The notes under the pieces are model-generated. The model was not told the DNA's origin, searched no databases, and saw only the letters and a list, made by a program, of their open reading frames with translations. From DATGIQ01 sp035295665 (GTDB taxonomy: Bacteria; Planctomycetota; Planctomycetia; Gemmatales; Gemmataceae), in assembly GCA_035295665.1 (NCBI GenBank), contig DATGIQ010000627.1, positions 1-13,016 of the forward strand: a stretch of DNA of 13,016 nt. Direction: 5' to 3'. The first letter of the stretch is position 1. The number at the start of each line of letters is the position of its first letter. The translations under genes were made by a program, and so were the position numbers. This document shows positions 1 through 8,409 of the stretch, piece by piece.

Positions 1-2
1 TG

Positions 3-2456
3 TGGCGAGGCTTTCAGGGAATGAAGCCTGCATGCGCGGGAATCGCCGAAGTGAAACTCGACGGCACAAACGGGTTCACCCGCAGTGGAAGCTTTGTCCT
101 CAAGACGGACTGCGCGCAGGCGCAACAAACTCCGGTAAACAACCTCAATGCTTACTGGGTACGCGGAGTTCTCACCGAGCCTTTGCCTCCAGATCCGGCC
201 CGCATCCTTCCTGAGGTGGCTGGCATCCGGTTGCGAAGCGTGGTACACCGCGATCTTGACTTGACGGACCCGCAAGCGCCCAAAGGCGGTCTGCTGCCCG
301 ATAACGCCTATATGGGCGGAGCTCAGGTGGATGTCACGAAGGCTTTCTACCCCTTTAACCAGCAACCCCAGCCCGGATCGACCTTCTACTTCTCAAGCGA
401 CGAGGCTTTCAGCAAGCCGGGCGCGTTCGTGACCGTCGCCGTGGCCAAACAATCGACTCCACTGGATCAGCTTGGCACTCCGAATCTCAACCATACGATC
501 GCCTGGGAATACTGGAATGGCGTCGACTGGGTGGACCTCGGAGTGGCCAGTCAGCCTTCAACTTCTGCTCCGAGCGCCAACGACTTCACGGCGACAGGCC
601 AGATTTTTTTCACTGTGCCGCGCGATATGGTGAAGACCAAGGTGAATAACCAGGATGGCTACTGGGCGCGGGTACGGTTGGTGGATGGCGGCTTTGGATT
701 TTCAAGCACGGTCACGCTGCCCTCGGGAAGCAACCCGGGAAGCATCACCTACGTGGTGATTCAGCCGCCCGCGCTTGGAGCTTTCCGGCTGGGCTACTCT
801 TGGCAGAAGGGGCCATTCCATTGCGAGCACGTCCTCGCTTACAACGACTTTCAATACGAGGATCGCACTTACGAGGCCCAGTGGCCGGGAAACGCTTTTC
901 TGCCCTTCAAGCCCGTCAGTGATGTGACGCCAGCCCTTTATCTTGGCTTCGACAAGAAACTCCCTGTGGACGATCTCGGCTTCTACTTTGATCTGGTTGA
1001 GCAGCCGGGCGACGACCAGGGGCCGGCGCTCGTATGGGAATACTGGAACGGAGGCGGTTGGCTCGAACTTTCTGTTGAAGACGAGACCCGGGGCTTGAAC
1101 TTGCCCGGCATTGTTTCATTTATTGGCGCGGATGATACCCAACCTTATGCCCGCTTTGACCTTCCCTACTACTGGGTGCGAGCGCGGCTGAAGGAAGACG
1201 GTCCGCCCGGCGAGCCAGTGCTGAATGCCATCTTCCCGAATGCCGTCTGGGCATCTGAGCAGCATACAGTGAATGACGCACCGCTCGGGGCAAGTTCAGG
1301 TCTGCCCAATCAGGTGTTTGTCTTCACACAGATTCCGGTGCTTGACGGAGAACGGATTGAAGTGGAGGAGTTGTCGGGACCACAAGCCAACGTCGAGTGG
1401 CGCATCCTGGCAACGGAACTCGCCCAGGGTGACTCGTCTGTGGTCGCGGCTCTGGAAGAGCAACTCGGTCAAGAAGGTTCCCAAACTGACATTGTCTACG
1501 GTGACCTGCGATTGCAGCGCGACCGCACTAAGAAAGTAGCAGCGGTATGGGTGCGGTGGCAGGCTCAGCCGCATTTCTATTTTTCGGGGCCTGACGAGCG
1601 GCACTATGTCCTTGACCGGGCGAACGGTCGGCTCTATTTCGGAGATGGCGTGCATGGCCGCATTGTGCCGCCCGGAGCGGCGATTCTGGCGCGGCAGTTT
1701 CGTGTGGGCGGCGGCTCAACGAGCAACGTGGGGGCACGCACCATCTCCCAACTATTGGGCTCCGTGCCGGGCGTGCAGGCAGTGTTCAACCCGCGCGCCG
1801 CGGAGGGCGGCAGCGACGGTGAAACACTGGAAAGCTTCAGGCAGCGCGCGCCGTTCACGCTGCGGGCACGAGGCCGGGCCATAACGGCAGCGGACTATGA
1901 AACATTGGCCCGGGAAGCTTCATCTGCCGTTGCGGTGGCACATGCCATTCCGACTCGAAGCTCCAACGGACGACCATTGCCCGGCTGGGTCACGGTGCTC
2001 ATCCTGCCCCGCAGCCAGGAGCCACGCCCGATGCCCTCCTACGAATTGCGCGAGGAAGTAGCCCGGTATATTAACGACCGCTCCCCTGCGGATGTTGCTG
2101 CCACACAGCAAGTTTACGTAACGGGACCTAACTACCTGCCAGTGGATGTTGAGGCTACGCTCGCCACCGCTGATCCCTCCCTGGCGGGCGATCTGGAAAA
2201 AGGAGCGATGGCTGCTATCGAAGAGTTCCTCCATCCGTTGAGCGGCGGACCCGAAGGCAAGGGCTGGGAGCCGGGCCGCAGCGTGTATCTTTCGGACATT
2301 GCGCAGGCGCTTCAGGGCGTGGACGGGCTGGATTACATCGAAGAACTAGCCCTCTACAAGAACGGCATATTACAGGGGGAAAGCCTGACGGTTGGGCCGG
2401 ATCAGACTGTTGTTGCGGGAGAAATGAGGCTGAAGATCAAGGCCGCAGTGAGTTGA
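3..2456 (+). CDS. Putative baseplate assembly protein, baseplate J-like (TIGR02243-type), 5' partial
   Basis: This is a wedge-type baseplate protein of a contractile injection particle. The frame is open to the window edge, and the first ATG (position 21) lies inside a domain, so the N-terminus is missing. Numbering from that Met, a beta module recurs: YWVR at 45, YWAR at 214 and YWVR at 384, preceded by WEYWNG at 162 and 339. That is a period of about 170 residues, with the first copy cut by the window. The J-type core follows: YFGDGVHG at 539-546, a region resembling the J domain (RAITAADYETLAREA) near 630, and FLHPLSGGPEGKGW at 736-749. The last two motifs are matched in the paralogue at 4182-6431 (TFGDGEHG and FLHPLRGGPEGTGW). 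The expected N-terminal motif of the family (LPNLDDR) must lie upstream. In the family, these proteins act in the cytoplasm during assembly of the particle. The family call is firm; the exact counterpart (Afp11 or Afp12-like) is inference. Confidence 0.88.
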   Translation, partial: WRGFQGMKPACAGIAEVKLDGTNGFTRSGSFVLKTDCAQAQQTPVNNLNAYWVRGVLTEPLPPDPARILPEVAGIRLRSVVHRDLDLTDPQAPKGGLLPDNAYMGGAQVDVTKAFYPFNQQPQPGSTFYFSSDEAFSKPGAFVTVAVAKQSTPLDQLGTPNLNHTIAWEYWNGVDWVDLGVASQPSTSAPSANDFTATGQIFFTVPRDMVKTKVNNQDGYWARVRLVDGGFGFSSTVTLPSGSNPGSITYVVIQPPALGAFRLGYSWQKGPFHCEHVLAYNDFQYEDRTYEAQWPGNAFLPFKPVSDVTPALYLGFDKKLPVDDLGFYFDLVEQPGDDQGPALVWEYWNGGGWLELSVEDETRGLNLPGIVSFIGADDTQPYARFDLPYYWVRARLKEDGPPGEPVLNAIFPNAVWASEQHTVNDAPLGASSGLPNQVFVFTQIPVLDGERIEVEELSGPQANVEWRILATELAQGDSSVVAALEEQLGQEGSQTDIVYGDLRLQRDRTKKVAAVWVRWQAQPHFYFSGPDERHYVLDRANGRLYFGDGVHGRIVPPGAAILARQFRVGGGSTSNVGARTISQLLGSVPGVQAVFNPRAAEGGSDGETLESFRQRAPFTLRARGRAITAADYETLAREASSAVAVAHAIPTRSSNGRPLPGWVTVLILPRSQEPRPMPSYELREEVARYINDRSPADVAATQQVYVTGPNYLPVDVEATLATADPSLAGDLEKGAMAAIEEFLHPLSGGPEGKGWEPGRSVYLSDIAQALQGVDGLDYIEELALYKNGILQGESLTVGPDQTVVAGEMRLKIKAAVS

Positions 2457-2491
2457 ACCATTGAACTTGGGCCAGCAAGACGGGGATTCTC

Positions 2492-2497
2492 GAAGAG
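2492..2497 (+). promoter_or_regulatory. Ribosome binding site deciding the start of the DUF4157 gene
   Basis: GAAGAG lies five bases before ATG 2503. The alternative TTG at 2461 follows only a CCA and has no purine-rich site in front, so ATG 2503 is preferred. Confidence 0.5.
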
Positions 2498-2502
2498 TTG
2501 CT

Positions 2503-4158
2503 ATGACAGACCAGCGAGATTTGGACCCTAATTCGGAAAAGACCCATTCTGCAAGGAGCTTGGAAGAGTCGCACTCTCTGGAGACACCGAAGATGGAGCA
2601 TGGGTTGGAATCGGCTTCGTCCGGCCTTTCCCCAGCACAAAGAAGGCTGATGGGACTTCAGCAATCACTCGGCAACCGATTTGTTGTCAATATGTTGGGA
2701 GCTAATCAAGCCGGAACTGAAACTACAGAGACGCAAAGAGAGTCTAATGCCGCTTCTGGATTAGGTTCGCATTCTAATCCGAGTGGGCATTCTGCCGTGC
2801 CACGCCCTGACAGCGGCCAACCCCTTAATCCAGAGACCCGATCAGCAATGGAATCGCGCTTTGGCCAGGATTTCAGTCAAGTACGAGTCCACACGGATAC
2901 GGCTTCCGGAAATTCTGCGCAAGCCTTGCATGCCCAGGCATTCACGATGGGCAATGACGTTTTCTTCGACAGCGGTAAATACCGGCCAGACCCGAACGAT
3001 CCGCTCTTGGCTCATGAATTGGCGCATGTTGTGCAACAGCGAGAAGGATCGAGCGCGTCAACCACCGTGAGCGAAGACCCAAAGCTCGAGGCGCAAGCCG
3101 AGCGGGCTGAACGAGGTTTCTTCGGCTCGAAAACTAACCTCGGTCATGCAGCGCGCGGCCTGCAGCGAAAGCCTGACGCCGGAGATGCAACGACGACGCA
3201 CGCCCCTCCAGCAAAGCACAACCCCTCGTTCTTTGAGAGACTTGGACATGGCATTGCGGCCGTGGGCGGGGCCATCTGGCACGGTCTGGAAGCCGCTGGC
3301 AGCGCTGTCTGGAAAGGCGTCAAGGCGGTGGGCCATGGCATAGCCGTCGCTGCCGATGCGGTATGGACGGGCATCCAGTGGGTTAGCCGGCAACTGTGGG
3401 ACAAGCTCACGGGCATCTTCGAGCGCGTCACGCAATGGGTGGCGCGCCTGCCTGAGCGGTTGGCGCGGCTCGTGATGGGGCTCTGGGAAGGTGTAAAGAG
3501 CCTGCATCCGTGGTCGCTGAAATGGTGGGAATCTCTAGGCCACGCCAGCACCTGGCTCGACTTTCTGAAATGGCTGGGACGGAGTGCCCTGCAGCTTGCC
3601 GAAGTGCTGGGGATACCCGAAATCGTCGAGACGCTGGCCGACCTGCTTAAGTTCAATACGCGGGCGCTCTCAGGCGGCGAGCGCAGCAAAGCCGCCAGCG
3701 TGTTTGGCGGCTCGATCAATCTTGACCTGGTGCGCGTTGACGAAGGTGGCCTGATTGGACCCTCCTGGACGCATCGTGAATACACCGCCTTTCACACCAT
3801 TACTGGCTGGGGCGGCATCCAGGATGACACGTTGATCCACGAACTAACGCACGTCTGGCAATATGAACGCGCGGGCGCCATCTATATCGCTCAGGCCCTC
3901 CACGCGCAGATCACGCTCGGCGGCACCGGAGCCTATGATTACAACGGCGTTCCGGGCCTCCAGGCTGCGAAGTCGGCTGGTCAAGGCATTTTGAGCTTTA
4001 ATCGCGAACAACAGGCGCAGATTGTGCAGGATTTCTATCGCATCAAGACAGGACGCTCGCCAATCTTCGGCGCAGGAACCACCGCAGATTTGCCGCTTTA
4101 CGCGCACTTTGTGAAAGAGGTTTCCACACTCACCGAAGCACAGCTTGTCGCCGTGTGA
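2503..4158 (+). CDS. DUF4157 (eCIS-core) protein with second HExxH metalloprotease-like domain; candidate payload
   Basis: The protein is 551 residues. An N-terminal linker carries the LQQSLGNR motif (52-59) that often precedes DUF4157. The DUF4157 domain spans about 107-183 and ends in HELAHVVQQ, with H171, E172 and H175 as a zinc-site pattern. A Gly/Ala/Trp-rich helical region (about 240-380) follows, with Trp at 259, 270, 288, 293 and 299. The C-terminal domain has a second zinc motif, HELTHVWQ (H446, E447, H450), and a conserved-looking NREQQAQIVQDFY with E502 as a possible third ligand. DUF4157 is known to be associated with eCIS loci and their cargo. Whether this protein is a loaded effector or a processing factor is inference. 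No signal peptide is seen. ATG 2503, with GAAGAG five bases upstream, was preferred over an in-frame TTG at 2461. The gene sits between two baseplate genes. Confidence 0.85.
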   Translation: MTDQRDLDPNSEKTHSARSLEESHSLETPKMEHGLESASSGLSPAQRRLMGLQQSLGNRFVVNMLGANQAGTETTETQRESNAASGLGSHSNPSGHSAVPRPDSGQPLNPETRSAMESRFGQDFSQVRVHTDTASGNSAQALHAQAFTMGNDVFFDSGKYRPDPNDPLLAHELAHVVQQREGSSASTTVSEDPKLEAQAERAERGFFGSKTNLGHAARGLQRKPDAGDATTTHAPPAKHNPSFFERLGHGIAAVGGAIWHGLEAAGSAVWKGVKAVGHGIAVAADAVWTGIQWVSRQLWDKLTGIFERVTQWVARLPERLARLVMGLWEGVKSLHPWSLKWWESLGHASTWLDFLKWLGRSALQLAEVLGIPEIVETLADLLKFNTRALSGGERSKAASVFGGSINLDLVRVDEGGLIGPSWTHREYTAFHTITGWGGIQDDTLIHELTHVWQYERAGAIYIAQALHAQITLGGTGAYDYNGVPGLQAAKSAGQGILSFNREQQAQIVQDFYRIKTGRSPIFGAGTTADLPLYAHFVKEVSTLTEAQLVAV

Positions 4159-4171
4159 GGACTCGATCGAC

Positions 4172-4174
4172 AGG
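4172..4174 (+). promoter_or_regulatory. Weak ribosome binding site for the second baseplate J gene
   Basis: AGG lies seven bases before ATG 4182. It is too close to serve ATG 4176. The site is weak; translational coupling to the previous gene, whose stop is at 4156-4158, may help. GTG 4155 remains a possible start. Confidence 0.35.
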
Positions 4175-4181
4175 TATGGTT

Positions 4182-6431
4182 ATGCCGATTCTCTTACCCA
4201 ATCTCGATGACCGCCGCTGGCAGGACCTGGTGGATGAAGGGCGCGCCCTGATTCCCTTGTATGCGCCGGAGTGGACGGACCAGAACGCTCACGATCCAGG
4301 CATCACGCTGATGGAGCTTTTCGCCTGGCTCGCAGAGATGGATATTTTCGGTCTGAACCGCATTACAGACCGCGCGCGGCTCAAATTTCTGCGGCTTATC
4401 GGGATCGAGCCTCGACCTCCCGCGGCGGCCACCACGGTGTTGAGCTTCTCATTGCAGGCTGGCTCAGGAGCCATTGACTTGCCTCCGGAGGTTGAGTGCT
4501 CGGGCCTTGACCCGTTCGGTGTCGAGACGGTTTTCCGCACACTTGCGGCCCTCACCGTGACACCCGCGAATCTTGTCGCCGTGCAGCTTAAAGATTCCCA
4601 GGGCTTCCATGACTTCACAGAACGCTGGCGGCGCAAGCAGGCGTTTGGCGCGTTTGGAGTCGTTCCTGAACTGGGTGCTGAATTATACCTGGGTCTCGAC
4701 AAGCCCCTTGCGGCGGGCCAGTCATTCAGTTTGTTCTTCACCTTTGCCAATTCTCATGCCAGTTACGCTGAGCGCGAACGGCTGCTCTGCGAGTCTCAGG
4801 GTCAGCGTGAAGCATGCGAGCCGCCGATCATGAAGTGCGGATGCTGCGGGCCGGAAACAGTGGCGCCCACGCCGCCGAAGAAAACAACGCTCCCGCCGTT
4901 TCTTGGCGTCCGCCTGACGTGGGAACTATTGACGGCTTCCGGCTCGCAGCCCGTATGGTCTGAATTTGGCCCCGCAAACGTTGATGATGATACACGCGCC
5001 TTCACTCTGAACGGCGGTGTTCGCCTGACGTCGCACACAGCGGGATCTCAGGCAGCCATTGGCCAGGTAGCTGCATCGCTAGGCTACATTCGAGTGCGCT
5101 TTGCGGCTGGCGCCTATGATGCGCCGCCGTTCATCCAGAATCTCGCCTCCAATGCTGTCCTGGCTGAGCAGGCTGTACCTGCGGGCATTGTGACTTGGGT
5201 CATTGCTCCCGGCGTAGTTGCGACTCCGTCGCAACTCCCTTCAACGATGACCGGCCTTTCCCTGCAACTTGACAGCCAAGGGCAGATCACGTCCCTCGCT
5301 TTTGTCGATGACTCCACCATTCCTCAATTCAGAGTGCTAGCCTACACCCCAGCGACCGCGGCCCTGCCTGGCAGCCTCAGCATTGAAGCGGTTGCGGTGG
5401 GCCTTGGCGACGGGACTCCAATGCAGAAGTTTCAACTTCAGCAAACGCCCGTTCAGCAGAAAAGTTTCCAACTCGTGACACTCGAAAACGGACAATGGTC
5501 CACATGGACGGTGCACCCTGACTTTGATGCCTCAGGCCGCGCCAGCCGGGACTTCCTGCTTGACCCTACAGCTGGAACTGTCACTTTCGGAGACGGCGAG
5601 CACGGCCTTGCCCTGCCCCGTGGAGCCCGGGTTTACGCTGTCTATCGCAGCACGCGAGCTGAAAGCGGCAACCTGAAGGACGGCGTCATCAATCGGTTGG
5701 CCGATTCTGCGCATAACCGGGCTTCGTTTTCCAACCTGGACAATGTTCAGGCAACACTCAGCCTGCGCAATCCGATTTCAGCCACGGGAGGAGCCGCTGC
5801 GGAAACGTTGGATCACACGATCGGGCGGGCCATCGATTTCCTTGGCCGGCCGCAGCGCGCGGTGACGCTGACCGATTGCGAAACGCTGGCCAAAGAAGCG
5901 CCTGGGGTTGACGTGGCGCGGGCTACCGCTTGGGCCAACGCCCATCCCAGCTTCCCGTGCCTTGAAGCGCCTGGGGTCATCACCGTGGTCGTACTCCCGA
6001 ATATGCCCGTAGCTCAGCCTAAGCCTAGCCGGGCGCTGCTCGACTCGGTGAGGGCCTATCTCGACCGTCGTAGGATTATCGGCTCGCGGATTGAGGTTGT
6101 TGGACCCACCTATCTTGAAGTTGCTGTCCGCGCCCAGGTGCGGGCACTGGCTGGAAGCAGCAAGACATCATTACCGCAGAAAATCACAGAGGCCTTGAAC
6201 GCCTTCTTACATCCGCTCAGAGGGGGTCCCGAGGGCACGGGCTGGCCCTTTGGGCGCGACGTCCACCGCGCCGAGATCCTGCAAGTGATCGACCGTGTGC
6301 CGGGCGTGGACTATGTGGCGTCGCTTGCGCTTCTAGTGGAGGGCTGCGAGTGCAGTCCGCAGTGCGGCAACGTCTGCTTGGCGCCGACATGGCTGGTGGC
6401 GGCTGGCGCGCATGAGATCGAGGTGCTTTGA
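4182..6431 (+). CDS. Putative baseplate assembly protein, baseplate J-like (TIGR02243-type), complete
   Basis: The protein is 749 residues and is a second baseplate wedge protein, paralogous to the gene ending at 2456. The N-terminus has the family motif LPNLDDRRW (5-13), then YAPEWTDQNAHDPGITLMEL (27-46). A single beta module resembling those of the paralogue covers about 165-330 (YLGLDKPL at 169, YIRVRF at 302). The J core has TFGDGEHG at 468-475 and FLHPLRGGPEGTGW at 675-688. Two cysteine groups stand out: C203, C212, C219, C221 and C222 inside the beta module, and C722, C724, C728 and C732 near the C-terminus. A GTG at 4155 overlaps the previous stop and an ATG lies at 4176. ATG 4182 was chosen because it begins the protein just before the conserved MPxLPNLDD-type start and has AGG seven bases upstream. 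It is translated with its neighbours; the next start is two bases after its stop. Confidence 0.9.
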   Translation: MPILLPNLDDRRWQDLVDEGRALIPLYAPEWTDQNAHDPGITLMELFAWLAEMDIFGLNRITDRARLKFLRLIGIEPRPPAAATTVLSFSLQAGSGAIDLPPEVECSGLDPFGVETVFRTLAALTVTPANLVAVQLKDSQGFHDFTERWRRKQAFGAFGVVPELGAELYLGLDKPLAAGQSFSLFFTFANSHASYAERERLLCESQGQREACEPPIMKCGCCGPETVAPTPPKKTTLPPFLGVRLTWELLTASGSQPVWSEFGPANVDDDTRAFTLNGGVRLTSHTAGSQAAIGQVAASLGYIRVRFAAGAYDAPPFIQNLASNAVLAEQAVPAGIVTWVIAPGVVATPSQLPSTMTGLSLQLDSQGQITSLAFVDDSTIPQFRVLAYTPATAALPGSLSIEAVAVGLGDGTPMQKFQLQQTPVQQKSFQLVTLENGQWSTWTVHPDFDASGRASRDFLLDPTAGTVTFGDGEHGLALPRGARVYAVYRSTRAESGNLKDGVINRLADSAHNRASFSNLDNVQATLSLRNPISATGGAAAETLDHTIGRAIDFLGRPQRAVTLTDCETLAKEAPGVDVARATAWANAHPSFPCLEAPGVITVVVLPNMPVAQPKPSRALLDSVRAYLDRRRIIGSRIEVVGPTYLEVAVRAQVRALAGSSKTSLPQKITEALNAFLHPLRGGPEGTGWPFGRDVHRAEILQVIDRVPGVDYVASLALLVEGCECSPQCGNVCLAPTWLVAAGAHEIEVL
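6420..6424 (+). promoter_or_regulatory. Ribosome binding site deciding the start of paralogue A1
   Basis: GAGGT, inside the end of the previous gene, lies eight bases before ATG 6433. It favours this start over ATG 6412, which would add seven residues with no family similarity. Confidence 0.5.
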
Positions 6432-6432
6432 G

Positions 6433-7389
6433 ATGACGATTGTCGAACAACGCGAGCTTGAGCGAGTTCGGTACTGGCAAGGGCAGTTGCTCCGCTCCAG
6501 GGATTTCCGCGTTCAGATGAACACGGATTCGCAACTGCGCGCCTGGCATAACCGCGCCCTGCACAGCGCTTACGGCATCGCCCTGGGATATGAAATAACA
6601 CCCCTGCCCGATACGGGCCCCCTCACCGGCATTCGCATCGAGCCCGGCGTAGCCTATGACTGTTTCGGGCGCGCTATCATCCTCGTGGCCGAGCAGGTCG
6701 TGCTTATTCCTGCAGCGCCGTCGGACGGCTCCGGCAGCATGACCCTGCTTCTGCGTTACAAAGAGACCTCTCAGTTCCCCAAGCCGGGGGAAACTGCCGG
6801 CGTCTGCCTCACCTGCTGTGCCGGCGCTGCGCCGGAATCTCCTGAACTCGTCTGGAAACCGTCTGACCGGGTCACTCCGACCGATGGCGTGCCAGCGGCG
6901 CGTGTTAGCTTTGACCGAGGCCAGCCCCTTTTTGATTCGGTCTTCGTTACACCCGCCTCGCGCCCCATCGCCAAGCCCTATCTGGCAAATGGCGAGACGA
7001 TTCCAGGCGGCACGGTGTGGACGGCCTGGAAAGAGGGCAGCCCTGGCAACGAGATCACGCTCGGCATTCAGACCGTGGTGGATACCTCGGAGGCGGGTTT
7101 TACGCGAACGCCTTGTTATTTCGCATGGCTACAGGGACTTGAGACCGACCTGGCCGGGCTGAGGCAGGCATCCATAATCTTCACCAGCATTGCCGACCCC
7201 GCGCCCGATCGCTTTACCTTTCGTGTTCTTGTTCCGCTTCAGGGAACTCCTGTTCCTGAAGTCCGGATGTTTGCGGCCTCCGCGCAGCGCACGCCAATCC
7301 TTGCATCCGTCTGCTGGTTGGGGTGCGAATCTCGCGCAAACTTCAGCTTGTGCCTGCAGCCTGCGGCCCAAAAACCATGCTGCTCGTGA
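6433..7389 (+). CDS. Conserved eCIS-locus protein of unknown function, paralogue A1 of a four-member family
   Basis: The protein is 318 residues. I do not recognise a named Pfam family. The N-terminus carries a motif set shared with the genes at 7417, 10685 and 11607: YWQGQLLRSRDF (14-25), HNRALH (39-44), YGIALGY (47-53), then PGVAYDCFGRAIIL (71-84). A strand of the type LLLRYKE follows in the middle. The C-terminal third matches the next gene along its length: both have a TVWTAW/AWTVW strand, a VDTS element, a PCY element and an ending near W-x-G-x-E-S. There is no signal peptide or membrane segment, so a structural or adaptor role in the particle is the natural reading; this is inference from position. 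ATG 6433 lies two bases after the previous stop, with GAGGT upstream. An in-frame ATG at 6412 inside the previous gene is less likely. Confidence 0.85.
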   Translation: MTIVEQRELERVRYWQGQLLRSRDFRVQMNTDSQLRAWHNRALHSAYGIALGYEITPLPDTGPLTGIRIEPGVAYDCFGRAIILVAEQVVLIPAAPSDGSGSMTLLLRYKETSQFPKPGETAGVCLTCCAGAAPESPELVWKPSDRVTPTDGVPAARVSFDRGQPLFDSVFVTPASRPIAKPYLANGETIPGGTVWTAWKEGSPGNEITLGIQTVVDTSEAGFTRTPCYFAWLQGLETDLAGLRQASIIFTSIADPAPDRFTFRVLVPLQGTPVPEVRMFAASAQRTPILASVCWLGCESRANFSLCLQPAAQKPCCS

Positions 7390-7401
7390 GTAGCGCGGCG
7401 T

Positions 7402-7407
7402 AAGGAG
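7402..7407 (+). promoter_or_regulatory. Ribosome binding site of paralogue A2
   Basis: AAGGAG lies nine bases before ATG 7417, a near-consensus Shine-Dalgarno site in the 27-base gap between the genes. Confidence 0.6.
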
Positions 7408-7416
7408 CGAAACATT

Positions 7417-8394
7417 ATGGCAGTCATCGGCGGTACACAATTCCTCGAGCGGTTACAGTTCTTCAACGGCCAGCGCCTGTTCGCAGGCGACCTCCAGGCA
7501 CTTGAAGCTTTCAACCGTGAGATGCGCTGGTTGCATAACCAGAGCCTGCACCAGGCAGGTGTTGGAAGCGGCTATGCCGTCTCCGGCGCCAAGGGCGACC
7601 GCGAGGTAATCATCACGCCAGGCTACGCCATTGACGCCTGCGGACGCGAGATTGTGCTGACCCAGAGTCACGTGGAGTCTGTCCCGCCGGTGGCCGACGA
7701 TGGAGCCGGCAACTCGGTCTTCTATGATCTTACGGTCTCGTATCCGGATGATAGCGATCTGCCTGAATCTGAGACTCGCGACGGCATCTGCCTGCCCGCT
7801 GGCGCTGTCCGATTGCGGGAAACGCCCAACTTCTGCTGGATCAAGCTGGGGGCAGATGGCCAGCCCGTGGACCCACAACTCAAGTTGGAGCTCCAATCCA
7901 GCATGCGAATCCTGCTGGCGCGCGCTGAAATCAAGAATTGCCAGCTCAATCAGCCCATCTCGACCGTGCAGCGCCGCAATGCCCGCCCGGCTAAGCAACC
8001 TCACATCGCCTGCGGCAGAACGGACCCGGCAACTTCAGCCTGGACAGTCTGGCTGACCTCGGATCATACGCCTCTCGGACTGCAACTGGCGGTCGATACG
8101 AGTTCAGCCAATTTCAAGACCCCACCCTGCTACAGCGCGCACGTGATTGGAGACCGCTTCTTTCCTGGCGGCACTGGCGAACTTGCTGCACCATCGTTCG
8201 TGCTGGATGGCTGGGTCAACATCAGCAACCCAACAATCACCGGCTTCACTCTGCTGATGCTGATGCCTGAACTGGAAGACAGCTTCATCAACCCAGCCAA
8301 CTTCTTCAATAATTTCACCACCAGCAGTCCGACGGGACTCGCGCAGTTGCAAGCCAACGGCTGGTTCGCCGTATGGATGGGCGTGGAATCATAG
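7417..8394 (+). CDS. Conserved eCIS-locus protein of unknown function, paralogue A2
   Basis: The protein is 325 residues and is a full-length paralogue of the upstream gene. Shared motifs are FFNGQRLFAGDL (15-26), LHNQSLH (39-45), GVGSGY (48-53) and PGYAIDACGREIVL (68-81). A middle element ending T-R-D-G-I-C-L parallels T-A-G-V-C-L in the upstream protein, and the C-terminal half has AWTVW, AVDTS, PPCY and WMGVES. The start is clear: AAGGAG at 7402-7407 lies nine bases before ATG. The gap to the previous gene is 27 bases and to the next 15. No catalytic motif is visible. The close pairing with its paralogue suggests the two may form a hetero-oligomer in the baseplate or a peripheral fibre, which is inference. 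Existence as a real gene is well supported by the conserved motifs and the ribosome binding site. Confidence 0.86.
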   Translation: MAVIGGTQFLERLQFFNGQRLFAGDLQALEAFNREMRWLHNQSLHQAGVGSGYAVSGAKGDREVIITPGYAIDACGREIVLTQSHVESVPPVADDGAGNSVFYDLTVSYPDDSDLPESETRDGICLPAGAVRLRETPNFCWIKLGADGQPVDPQLKLELQSSMRILLARAEIKNCQLNQPISTVQRRNARPAKQPHIACGRTDPATSAWTVWLTSDHTPLGLQLAVDTSSANFKTPPCYSAHVIGDRFFPGGTGELAAPSFVLDGWVNISNPTITGFTLLMLMPELEDSFINPANFFNNFTTSSPTGLAQLQANGWFAVWMGVES

Positions 8395-8409
8395 CGGAAA
8401 GACGAAGCC

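Noticed and set aside
2..214. Small plus-strand open frame at the window start
   Set aside because: It overlaps the baseplate J frame, which continues the repeated beta module from the window edge.
2461..2463. TTG as start of the DUF4157 gene
   Set aside because: No ribosome binding site is in front of it; ATG 2503 has one at good spacing and keeps all domains.
3144..3785. Minus-strand open frame of 213 codons
   Set aside because: It is antisense to the DUF4157 gene, with biased Ser/Arg/Pro composition and no domain.
4155..4157. GTG as start of the second baseplate J gene
   Set aside because: It would add nine residues before the conserved family start. It overlaps the previous stop and remains possible through coupling, but ATG 4182 fits the family better.
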